From Methylobacteriaceae bacterium (GTDB taxonomy: Bacteria; Pseudomonadota; Alphaproteobacteria; Rhizobiales; Beijerinckiaceae): a stretch of 43,291 bases of DNA. How positions within the stretch are numbered: position 1 is the stretch's first letter; each line of letters begins with the position of its first letter. Where the stretch lies: assembly GCA_947444195.1 (NCBI GenBank), contig CANEZL010000039.1, positions 1-43,291 on the forward strand. Direction: 5' to 3'. The position numbers were made by a program, and so were the translations under genes. The notes below the pieces were generated by a model. It did no database searches and had not been told where the DNA came from. It saw only the letters and a program-made list of their open reading frames with translations. Positions 26,230-33,799 of the stretch are shown here, piece after piece.

Positions 26230-26260
26230 CGGCCCCTCCCCCGCCAAGGGGGAGGGGCCG
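26230..26260 (+). terminator. Strong hairpin after the carbonic anhydrase / SulP operon
   Basis: Perfect 13-bp stem, 26230-26242 with 26248-26260, loop GCCAA, four bases after the SulP stop. It is followed by CCGTCATCG and not by a T-run. Strength and position make it the likely end of the operon. Confidence 0.75.
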
Positions 26261-26322
26261 CCGTCATCGCAGCGTCAGGGATCTGCGCTCTCTGGGCCCA
26301 GGTTGTCCCGGCGGAGCGCGCG

Positions 26323-27873
26323 ATGCCCCCTCTCCTCACCCGTCGCCACCTCCTCGCGGGCGCGGCCCTCGGTGCCGTCGCCCGCCCCGCGATCAGCCGG
26401 GCCGCCGACCGGCCGGCCCTGAGCCACGGCCTGCAATCGGGCGACGTCTCGGGGGAGTCCGCCGTGGTCTGGGCGCGGGCCGACCGCCCCGCCCGCGCCG
26501 TCATCGAGTGGGCGACCACGGAGAGCTTCTCCGAGATCCGCGGCGGCGTCTTCGTGGACGCCCTGCCCGAGAGCGACCTCACCGTGAAGGCGGCGCTGCC
26601 CGGCCTGCCGCCGGACCAGGAGATCTTCTACCGCGTCCATCTCCAGAATCTCGCCGAGCCGGCGCTCCGCGGCACGCCCCTCGTCGGCCGCTTCCGCAGC
26701 GCGCCGGCCCTTCCCCGCGACGTCAGCTTCTGCTGGTCGGGCGACACGGTCGGCCAGGGCTGGGGGATCGACGCGGATCGCGGCGGCATGACGATCTACG
26801 CCGCGATCCTCGGGAACCGCCCGGATTTCTTCCTGCACTCGGGCGACACGATCTACGCCGACGGGCCGCTCCAGGCGGAGGTCAAGCTTCCCGACGGCAG
26901 CCTCTGGCGCAACCTCGTGACCGAGGAGAAGGCCAAGTCCGCCGAGACGCTCCAGGAGTTTCGCGGCAACTACCGCTACAACCTCCTCGACCACAACCTG
27001 CGCGCCATGAACGCCGCCGTGCCGATCCTCGCGCAGTGGGACGACCACGAGGTCACCAACAACTGGTGGCCGGGCGAGCCGCTGACCCGGCCCGAGCACC
27101 GGCGCAAGGGCTACGCGGAGGCCAACAGCCTCGTCCTCGCCGCCCGCGCCACCCGCGCCTTCCACGAATACATGCCGATGCGCTTCGAGCCGGCCGAGCC
27201 CGGCCGCGTCTACCGGAAGATCGCCTACGGCCCGCTCCTCGACGTCTTCCTCCTCGACATGCGCAGCTACCGCGGGCCGAACGGGGCCAACGACGAGACG
27301 GAGGCCGGCGCGCGCACGCAGTTCCTCGGCCCCGCCCAGGTCGCCTGGCTGAAGCGCGAGCTCACGCAATCCCGCGCCACCTGGAAGGCCATCGCCGCCG
27401 ACATGCCCCTCGGCCTCGTCGTCCCCTACGACGCGGAGACGAAGTCCGGCTCGGAGGCCGTGGCGCAGGGGAACGGCCCGCCGCTGGGGCGCGAGTTGGA
27501 GATCGCCGATCTGCTGCGCTTCATCCGCGACCGGGACGTGCGCAACACGGTCTGGTTCACCGCGGACGTGCACTACACGGCCGCCCACTACTACGACCCG
27601 GACAAGGCCCGCTTCCAGGACTTTTCGCCGTTCTGGGAGTTCGTCTCGGGGCCGCTCCACGCGGGCACCTTCGGCCCGAACGCCCTCGACGACACCTTCG
27701 GCCCGCAGCTGCGCTTCGTGAAGGCGCCCGACGGCCGCCAGAACCTCTCGCCCGCCGAGGGCTGCCAGTTCTTCGGCCACGTGGCGATCGAGGGCGCCAC
27801 CCGGCGCATGACCGTGACCCTGAAGGACGCCGCCGACACGGCGCTCTGGCACACGGTGCTCGATCCGGTCTGA
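26323..27873 (+). CDS. phoD: PhoD-family alkaline phosphatase/phosphodiesterase, Tat-exported
   Basis: Protein of 516 residues. The N-terminus, LTRRHLLAGAALGAVARPAI, is a Tat signal (twin Arg then hydrophobic) with AADRPALSHG at the likely cleavage region. The PhoD N-terminal domain (about 33-130: SGDVSGESAVVWARADRPARAVIEW) and the metal-dependent phosphatase domain (SGDTIYADG, QWDDHEVTNNWWPGE, FLDMRSYRG-like, WFTADVHYTAAHYY) are clear. It cleaves phosphate mono- or diesters outside the cytoplasm with calcium/iron in characterised homologues. I noted no Pho-box. The stop falls in the first unit of a 17-bp tandem repeat. Confidence 0.9.
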   Translation: MPPLLTRRHLLAGAALGAVARPAISRAADRPALSHGLQSGDVSGESAVVWARADRPARAVIEWATTESFSEIRGGVFVDALPESDLTVKAALPGLPPDQEIFYRVHLQNLAEPALRGTPLVGRFRSAPALPRDVSFCWSGDTVGQGWGIDADRGGMTIYAAILGNRPDFFLHSGDTIYADGPLQAEVKLPDGSLWRNLVTEEKAKSAETLQEFRGNYRYNLLDHNLRAMNAAVPILAQWDDHEVTNNWWPGEPLTRPEHRRKGYAEANSLVLAARATRAFHEYMPMRFEPAEPGRVYRKIAYGPLLDVFLLDMRSYRGPNGANDETEAGARTQFLGPAQVAWLKRELTQSRATWKAIAADMPLGLVVPYDAETKSGSEAVAQGNGPPLGRELEIADLLRFIRDRDVRNTVWFTADVHYTAAHYYDPDKARFQDFSPFWEFVSGPLHAGTFGPNALDDTFGPQLRFVKAPDGRQNLSPAEGCQFFGHVAIEGATRRMTVTLKDAADTALWHTVLDPV

Positions 27874-27921
27874 GCCATCAGGCGGCCTGAGCCATCAGGC
27901 GGCCTGAACCGTCAGGCGGCC
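27871..27921. repeat. Three tandem 17-bp units supplying stops for two convergent genes
   Basis: Units TGAGCCATCAGGCGGCC at 27871-27887 and 27888-27904 are identical; the third, TGAACCGTCAGGCGGCC at 27905-27921, differs at two positions. The first TGA (27871) is the phoD stop. The TCA at 27912-27914 in the third unit is the TGA stop of the minus-strand gene. Confidence 0.95.
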
Positions 27922-28469
27922 CGCGGCGCCGCGCCCTCGCGCCCGAGAGCGACGAGGAGGCCCGCGAGGGTCAGGCCGTCGCAGGCGAGGCCGAAGACCG
28001 AGCCCACGAGGAGGTTGTGCCCGGCCCAGGCGAGGGAGGCGGCGATCAGGTTGCGGCGCATCGCGCCCACCTCGCCCTGGAAGCGGGCCCGGAGGGCGAG
28101 GAGCGCCCCCGTGCCGGCGCAGGCCGAGGGCCATCCGGTCCAGGTCGCCGCCGTGAGCAGGAGGACGGCGAGCCCGCCCGCCGCGAAGAACGGCCCGAAC
28201 CAGGCCGGGCGCCGGGCCGCGCCGCCGAACCGGGCCGCGACCAGGCCCTGCATCACCGAGAGCGCGCATAGCGCCGCCCCCGTATGGGCCTGGAGCCGGA
28301 GATAGTGCAGCCCGAAGCAGCCGGCGCAGGCCGCCGACGCCGCGAGGATACCGACGCGTCCCGGCATCGCGCCGGCGACGAACCCGAGGAGAAGACCGAG
28401 GCCGCCGAAGATGTCGAGCCGCTCGCGGACGGCATCGACCAGGGGGAAGATCGTATCCGTGGACCACAT
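27912..28469 (-). CDS. YgjV-like inner-membrane protein
   Basis: Hydrophobic protein of 185 residues with about six membrane helices (e.g. FGGLGLLLGFVAGAM, IGILAASAACAGCFGLHYL-like, AAGGLAVLLLTAATW, LIAASLAWAGHNLLVGSVFG). The pattern of HYLRLQAHTGAALCALSV and RRNLIAASLAWAGHNLL recalls the YgjV inner-membrane family, whose function is not known. The start ATG 28469 has no better downstream alternative. It is convergent with phoD and divergent from nhaA. Confidence 0.6.
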   Translation of the reverse strand: MWSTDTIFPLVDAVRERLDIFGGLGLLLGFVAGAMPGRVGILAASAACAGCFGLHYLRLQAHTGAALCALSVMQGLVAARFGGAARRPAWFGPFFAAGGLAVLLLTAATWTGWPSACAGTGALLALRARFQGEVGAMRRNLIAASLAWAGHNLLVGSVFGLACDGLTLAGLLVALGREGAAPRAA

Positions 28470-28770
28470 GGCGGGATCTGGACCGTGAACGCGGCGGCTC
28501 CGACCTCTTCCGCGCTAGATCCGCAGGGTAAGCGGGTGGTTAACGACCTGCCTGCCCGACGCCCGGTGTGGCCGGCCGGACGCAGCGTGGTGGGGGCCGG
28601 CACGGTGAACGGATACCCGTGCACGCGCCTCCCGTTCGCCCGGGGATCCCGGGAGAAGCGGGTTGTGCCGGCCGGGCTTCGATGCGATAGCCCGAGCAGG
28701 GTGCGCGGGCCGTCGGTCGGACCGGCAGGTCGAGCGTTGGTCGGGCCGCCAGCGCCGGAGACCCGCGCCC
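28470..28770. other. Intergenic region without a recognisable gene
   Basis: 301 bp between the divergent ygjV-like and nhaA genes. Apart from a short palindrome CCCGGGgatCCCGGG (28639-28653), which may fold or may be chance in GC-rich sequence, I see nothing. The nhaA frame stays open to 28663, but that extension is Arg-rich and does not look like NhaA. Confidence 0.6.
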
Positions 28771-29970
28771 GTGTCATCACCCTCCCGTGCCGTTCCGCAG
28801 CCCCGCCGCCCCCTGTCGGCCCTCCGGAACGCTCTCACCAGCGAGGCCGGCGGCGGCCTCGTCCTGATGGCGAGCGCCGCGCTCGCGCTGGTGGTCGCCA
28901 ACTCGCCGCTGGCGGGCACCTACTTCGCCGTGCTCAAGGCCTATCTCGGGCCCCTCTCGGTGCTGCACTGGATCAACGACGCCCTCATGGCGGTGTTCTT
29001 CCTGCTCGTCGGGCTGGAGATCAAGCGCGAGGTCTTGGACGGCCGCCTTCGCACCTGGCCCGACCGGGTGCTGCCGGGGCTCGCCGCGGTCGGCGGCATG
29101 GCCGCGCCGGCCCTCGTCTACTGCGCCGTGAACTGGCAATCGCCCGAAACGCTGCGGGGCTGGGCGATCCCGGCCGCCACCGACATCGCCTTCGCCCTCG
29201 GCGTTCTGGCGCTGCTCGGTCCCCGGGTGCCGGTCTCCCTCAAGGTCTTCCTGACGGCGCTCGCCATCATCGACGACCTGGGCGCCGTGCTCATCATCGC
29301 GGCGTTCTACACCGCCGACCTGTCGCTGCCGATGCTCGGCGGCGCAGGCCTCACGCTCGCGCTTCTCTACGGGCTGAACAAGGCCGGCGTCGCCCGCCTG
29401 TGGCCCTACCTGCTGATCGGCGCGGTGCTGTGGGTCTTCGTGCTCAAGTCGGGCGTCCACGCGACCATCGCCGGCGTGCTGCTGGCGCTGACGATCCCGC
29501 TGCGGCTGAGCGTGGGCAAGCCGGACGACCCGACCTCGCCGCTGCACATCCTGGAGCACGCGGTCCATCCCTGGTCGGCCTACCTCATCCTGCCGGTGTT
29601 CGGCTTCGCCAACGCGGGCGTGTCGCTGGTGGGGATCACGCCGCGCATGCTCCTCGACCCGGTGACGCTCGGCGTGGCGCTCGGCCTGTTCGTCGGCAAG
29701 CAGATCGGCGTGTTCGGTCTCGTCCTCGCGGCGGTGAGGCTCGGGCTGGCCCAGCGCCCGGCCCACGCGACCTGGGCGCAGGTCTACGGGGTCTCGCTCC
29801 TCTGCGGCGTCGGCTTCACCATGAGCCTGTTCATCGGCCTGCTCGCCTTCGCGAACGCCCCGGAACTGGAGGCCGAGACCAAGGTCGGCGTGCTGCTCGG
29901 GTCTCTCGTCTGCATGGTCGCCGGGGCGCTGGTGCTGCGGTTCGCCCCGGTCCATCCCTCCCGGCGCTGA
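28771..29970 (+). CDS. nhaA: Sodium/proton antiporter NhaA
   Basis: Electrogenic antiporter of 399 residues and about twelve membrane helices that expels sodium in exchange for protons. Key elements are present: GLEIKREVLDG, ATDIAFALGVLALLG, the paired acids Asp168-Asp169 in IIDDLGAVLIIA (Asp163/164 in E. coli) and SGVHATIAGVLLAL. GTG 28771 gives the usual length; it is preceded by GGAG about 10 bp upstream. The N-terminal 25 residues before NALTSEAGGGLVLM are variable in the family. It stands in a row with a potassium channel 47 bp downstream. Confidence 0.93.
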   Translation: MSSPSRAVPQPRRPLSALRNALTSEAGGGLVLMASAALALVVANSPLAGTYFAVLKAYLGPLSVLHWINDALMAVFFLLVGLEIKREVLDGRLRTWPDRVLPGLAAVGGMAAPALVYCAVNWQSPETLRGWAIPAATDIAFALGVLALLGPRVPVSLKVFLTALAIIDDLGAVLIIAAFYTADLSLPMLGGAGLTLALLYGLNKAGVARLWPYLLIGAVLWVFVLKSGVHATIAGVLLALTIPLRLSVGKPDDPTSPLHILEHAVHPWSAYLILPVFGFANAGVSLVGITPRMLLDPVTLGVALGLFVGKQIGVFGLVLAAVRLGLAQRPAHATWAQVYGVSLLCGVGFTMSLFIGLLAFANAPELEAETKVGVLLGSLVCMVAGALVLRFAPVHPSRR

Positions 29971-30017
29971 GCCGCCCTCCGCGGAACCCCCGGCCCGCCC
30001 CTCGCGCTCCTGCCGCC

Positions 30018-30788
30018 ATGACGACACCGACCACGCTGCTGCGCGCGCTGTACGAGGGCGACACGCCCGGCGCGCACCGCTTCCGCTACGCCCTGCTCGT
30101 GTTCGACGTGGCCACGCTCGCCTTCGTGACCGTCACCGCGTTCCTGCCGCTGTCGCCCTGGATCGTCGCCTGCGACCTGACGCTGGGCGTGTTCATCCTG
30201 CTCGACTTCGCCGCACGCCTCGTCGTCAGCCGCGCCCCCTTGCGCGAGTTCCGGCACCTGAGCACCTGGGCGGACCTCGTGGCCGTGGCCTCGTTCCTCG
30301 CGCCCCTGGTCGTCGAGGGCGTGGGCTTCCTGCGCATCCTGCGGACGCTGCGCCTGCTGCGCACCTACCACCTGCTGGAGCGGCTGCGGCAGGACAGCAC
30401 CGTCTTTCGCCGCAACGAGGACGCGATCCTGGCCGCGACCAACCTCGTGGTGTTCGTCTTCATCATGACCGGGATCGTCTACGCCACGCAGCACGGCAGC
30501 AACCCGGCTATCCAGACGCCGGTCGACGCCCTGTACTTCACGGTGACGTCGCTGACGACGACGGGGTACGGCGACATCACTCTTCCGGGGGCGACGGGCC
30601 GGTTGCTCTCGGTCTTCGTGATGATCTGCGGGGTGACGCTGTTCTTCCGCCTCGCGCAGGTGGTGTTCCGCCCCTACAAGGTGCGCTTTCCCTGCACCGC
30701 GTGCGGGCTGCAGCGCCACGAGCCGGACGCCGTGCATTGCAAGGCCTGCGGCCACCTCCTGAACATCCCCGACGAGGGCGCGTACTGA
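30018..30788 (+). CDS. Voltage-gated potassium channel with C-terminal zinc ribbon
   Basis: Six-helix channel of 256 residues. A voltage-sensor-like domain has a basic S4 (FLRILRTLRLLRTYHLLERLR); the selectivity filter TTTGYGD is at 180-186. Helix S6 is followed not by the usual RCK domain but by a C-terminal CTACGLQRHEPDAVHCKACG, two CxxC pairs that fit a zinc ribbon. It conducts potassium across the inner membrane; the zinc ribbon may sense metal or mediate assembly (inference). Placed 47 bp after nhaA on the same strand, it may form an operon with it. Confidence 0.88.
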   Translation: MTTPTTLLRALYEGDTPGAHRFRYALLVFDVATLAFVTVTAFLPLSPWIVACDLTLGVFILLDFAARLVVSRAPLREFRHLSTWADLVAVASFLAPLVVEGVGFLRILRTLRLLRTYHLLERLRQDSTVFRRNEDAILAATNLVVFVFIMTGIVYATQHGSNPAIQTPVDALYFTVTSLTTTGYGDITLPGATGRLLSVFVMICGVTLFFRLAQVVFRPYKVRFPCTACGLQRHEPDAVHCKACGHLLNIPDEGAY

Positions 30789-30997
30789 CCAACGCTTCCC
30801 GCCGCGTCGTCCCGGGCAGAGCGCCGTGCCGGTCGAGGACCGATCGCGTCGCCGGGATGCCTGGCCGGGGATCGTGAGGGCCTGCCGCGAGCCGGGCGGC
30901 ATACGTCAGGAAAGCCGGGGGCGCGACGGCGGGTGCGGTTCCGGGGACGGATGGCGGTTCCAAAGACGCGCCGCGGGCGTTACGTCCCGCCGGAGAC

Positions 30998-33199
30998 ATG
31001 TTTCCCGATCGGACAAGGGCCGCCGTGCGGATCGACGACGCCACCCCCCTCCCCGCCCCGGATTCTCCGCGCGGCGCAGGACCGGACCTGCCCGCCGGGA
31101 TGCGCCCGGCGCTGCCGCCCGAGGCGCCCCTCGCCATGCCGGTGCAGGATCTCGCCCGCTTCGACCGGGGGGCGGCGCGCGTGCCCCTTCGCCGGCATCC
31201 GCCGCCGCTTCCCGCCCGCATCCTCGTCTTCGGCGGCGCCCTGCTGATCGCCGCCTATGGCGGCCTGCAGATGTACGAGACGGTCTCGGTCTCGGGCAGC
31301 CCGACCCTGCTGCAATACGTGCTCGTCGCCCTGTTCGTGCTGACCTTCTCGTGGATCGCGCTGGCCTTCACCAGCGCGGTGCTCGGCTTCCTCGTGCTGC
31401 TGCGGCGCCCCGCCCTGCCCCCTATTCCCGCGCGCCTCGCCACCCGCACCGCCGTCTTGATGCCCGTCTACAACGAGGCCACGGCGCGCACCTTCGCCGG
31501 GATCGAGGCCATGCACGCGGCGGTGGCCGAGACGGGGCTGGCCGGCCATTTCGACTGGTTCGTGCTCTCCGATTCGACGCAAGGGGATGCCTGGATCGCC
31601 GAGGAGCGCGCCTTCCTCGACCTGCGCGCCCGCCTGGGGCCCGAGGCCCGCCTCCACTACCGGCACCGGCCGAAGAACCACCACCGCAAGGCCGGCAACA
31701 TCGCCGATTTCGTCACCCGCTGGGGCGGGGCCTACGACCACATGCTGGTGCTGGACGCCGACAGCCTGCTCTCGGGCGACTGCGTGGTGCGCCTCGCCGC
31801 CGCCATGGAGGCGGATCCGGATGCGGGCATCGTCCAGTCGCTGCCGCTCATCATCAACCGCAACACCCTGTTCGCCCGCCTGCAACAGTTCGCGGCGCGC
31901 ATCTACGGGCCGGTCATCGCGGTGGGCCTCTCCACGTGGTCGGGCCGCGACGGCAATTACTGGGGCCACAACGCCATCATCCGCACCCGCGCCTTCGCCG
32001 AGTCCTGCGGCCTGCCGGACCTGCCCGGACGCCCGCCCTTCGGCGGCCACGTGCTGAGCCACGATTTCGTGGAAGCCGCGCTGATCCGGCGGGCGGGCTG
32101 GGACGTCTACATGCTCCCGACGCTCCCCGGCTCCTACGAGGAGAGCCCGCCCTCCCTCATCGACGTGGCGGTGCGCGACCGGCGCTGGGCGCAGGGCAAC
32201 CTCCAGCACAGCCGCATCATCGGCGCGGCGGGCCTGCACTGGGCCTCCCGCCAGCACTTCGCCACCGGCATCGCCGGCTACCTCGCCTCGCCCCTCTGGC
32301 TGCTGCAACTCGTGGTCGGCATCGCGCTGGCCCTGCAGACGGCCTACGTGAAGCCCGAATACTTCGCGCAGGGCTTCGCCCTCTACCCGGTCTTCCCCCG
32401 CTTCGATCCCGTGCGCGCCCTCCAGCTCTTCGGGCTGACCATGGGCATCCTGCTCGCGCCGAAATTCCTCGGGCTGATCCTCGCCCTCCTCGACCGGGAG
32501 GTGCGCCGGGCCTGCGGCGGGGCGGGGCGCCTCGTGGCCTCCTGCCTCCTCGAGATCCTGCTCTCGGCGCTGCTCGCCCCGGTGGCCATGGTGATCCAGT
32601 CCGGGTCGGTGGCCGGCATCCTGCTCGGGCGCGACACCGGCTGGAACCCGCAGCGGCGCGACGACGGCTCGATCCCGATGCGCGCCATCGTGGCCCGCCA
32701 CCGCTGGCACACGCTGCTCGGGCTGGTGGCGGGCGTCTCGGCCATCGCCATCGCCACCTCCCTGTTCCTCTGGATGTCGCCGACGATCCTCGGCCTCGTG
32801 CTCGCGATCCCGATCTCCTGGGCGAGCGGGCAGCTCGGCCTCGGCCTCGCCCTGAAGCGCCGCGGCCTGCTGACGACGCCCGAGGAGCGCGATCCCCCGG
32901 CGATCGCGCAGGCCGCCGGAACCATCGCCGCGCGCAACGCCGCCGACGGCTACGACGACGCGGACGCCCTGCGCGCGCTGCACGCCGACCCGGAGCTTGC
33001 CGCCGCCCATATCGGGATGCTGCCCCCCGGCGCGCCGCGCCAGCGGGGCCGGATCGACCCCGACCACACCCTCGCCCAGGCCAAGGTGGTGGAGGCCGAG
33101 AGCCTGGACGAGGCCGCCGCCTGGCTCTTGCCCCGGGAGCGCATGGCCCTCCTGCACGACCGGGCGCTCCTCGACCGGCTGGTGCGCCTCGCCGGCTGA
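30998..33199 (+). CDS. opgH: Glucans biosynthesis glucosyltransferase OpgH/MdoH
   Basis: Membrane glycosyltransferase family 2 protein of 733 residues that extends the beta-1,2-glucan backbone of osmoregulated periplasmic glucans. N-terminal helices near 85-140, a GT2 domain about 145-400 with VLMPVYNEATAR, the DxD LDADS (Asp253, Asp255), GHNAIIR, DFVEAALIRRAGW and the DRRWAQGNLQH motif, and several C-terminal helices. ATG 30998 is used; GTG 31024 (AAGGG upstream) is a possible alternative giving a shorter N-terminus. No opgG or opgD gene is adjacent, so the periplasmic partner lies elsewhere. The 209 bp before it show nothing I can name. Confidence 0.9.
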   Translation: MFPDRTRAAVRIDDATPLPAPDSPRGAGPDLPAGMRPALPPEAPLAMPVQDLARFDRGAARVPLRRHPPPLPARILVFGGALLIAAYGGLQMYETVSVSGSPTLLQYVLVALFVLTFSWIALAFTSAVLGFLVLLRRPALPPIPARLATRTAVLMPVYNEATARTFAGIEAMHAAVAETGLAGHFDWFVLSDSTQGDAWIAEERAFLDLRARLGPEARLHYRHRPKNHHRKAGNIADFVTRWGGAYDHMLVLDADSLLSGDCVVRLAAAMEADPDAGIVQSLPLIINRNTLFARLQQFAARIYGPVIAVGLSTWSGRDGNYWGHNAIIRTRAFAESCGLPDLPGRPPFGGHVLSHDFVEAALIRRAGWDVYMLPTLPGSYEESPPSLIDVAVRDRRWAQGNLQHSRIIGAAGLHWASRQHFATGIAGYLASPLWLLQLVVGIALALQTAYVKPEYFAQGFALYPVFPRFDPVRALQLFGLTMGILLAPKFLGLILALLDREVRRACGGAGRLVASCLLEILLSALLAPVAMVIQSGSVAGILLGRDTGWNPQRRDDGSIPMRAIVARHRWHTLLGLVAGVSAIAIATSLFLWMSPTILGLVLAIPISWASGQLGLGLALKRRGLLTTPEERDPPAIAQAAGTIAARNAADGYDDADALRALHADPELAAAHIGMLPPGAPRQRGRIDPDHTLAQAKVVEAESLDEAAAWLLPRERMALLHDRALLDRLVRLAG

Positions 33200-33398
33200 G
33201 GATCCGTTCGAGGTGGTTCCCGCCCGTTCAGGCGCTCGATCGGGCCCGTTCCACCCCCGGCCTCCTTCGAGGCCGCCGACGCGGCATCGCCGGATGAGGC
33301 AACGCCTCGGCGTGACGACGCGGACAGGCTCCGTGGCGCGCGGGCTCGGTCGATACGACGGTGCGGGGCTTATTTCGAAGCGATCAACCGGAACCGTA

Positions 33399-33692
33399 TC
33401 ACCCGGCTCGGGGCGTGAAGGGAACGACGTTGCCGTCCGCCTGCGGAGGCAGGAAGGCCGCGCCGACCATGTCGTTCCGGCGCCAGACGATGCGGATGCG
33501 GCGGCGCTCCCCGCGCACGGGGATCGCGAGCTCGACCTCCTCGGGCAGCATCACCGCGTCGCTGAAATCGAAGCGGACGCCCGCGCCCGAGAGGTTGCGC
33601 ACGAGGCAATCCAGGCTCTGCCCGCCGTGGTTGAAGGTGATCGTCCCGCCGAGATAGGTGCGGGTCCGCCCCGCCCGCCGCCGCTCGTCCAT
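33399..33692 (-). CDS. PilZ domain protein
   Basis: A 97-residue protein consisting of a single PilZ fold. The RxxxR-type element DERRRAGRTRTY lies at the N-terminus, and the LVRNLSGAGVRFD segment (the [DN]xSxxG motif) near residues 30-42 follows; a cyclic di-GMP effector is therefore likely. VWRRNDMVGAAF closes the barrel. No catalytic domain is attached. It could respond to the PAS-GGDEF cyclase elsewhere in the window, but no link is visible. Confidence 0.85.
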   Translation of the reverse strand: MDERRRAGRTRTYLGGTITFNHGGQSLDCLVRNLSGAGVRFDFSDAVMLPEEVELAIPVRGERRRIRIVWRRNDMVGAAFLPPQADGNVVPFTPRAG

Positions 33693-33751
33693 GTCCGCTC
33701 CTCGATTGTGACGACGATCTCAAGTTACAACGCGGCTGGGAAGGCGGGCGG

Positions 33752-33786
33752 AATTCTTTCGGATGGAAACGAAGAATTAAGCTTAA
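33752..33786. promoter_or_regulatory. AT-rich hairpin and palindrome upstream of the PilZ gene
   Basis: AATTCTTTCG (33752-33761) pairs with CGAAGAATT (33770-33778) with one bulged T. TTAAGCTTAA (33777-33786) is a perfect 10-bp palindrome that overlaps it. The island lies between the pilZ start (33692) and the SLC13 stop (33800), both on the minus strand, so it could end the transporter transcript or control the PilZ gene. Confidence 0.4.
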
Positions 33787-33799
33787 CGGCGGGCCCGGA

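Noticed and set aside
28663..28770. Longer NhaA from 28663
   Set aside because: Extension is Arg-rich and not NhaA-like; GTG 28771 gives the family length.
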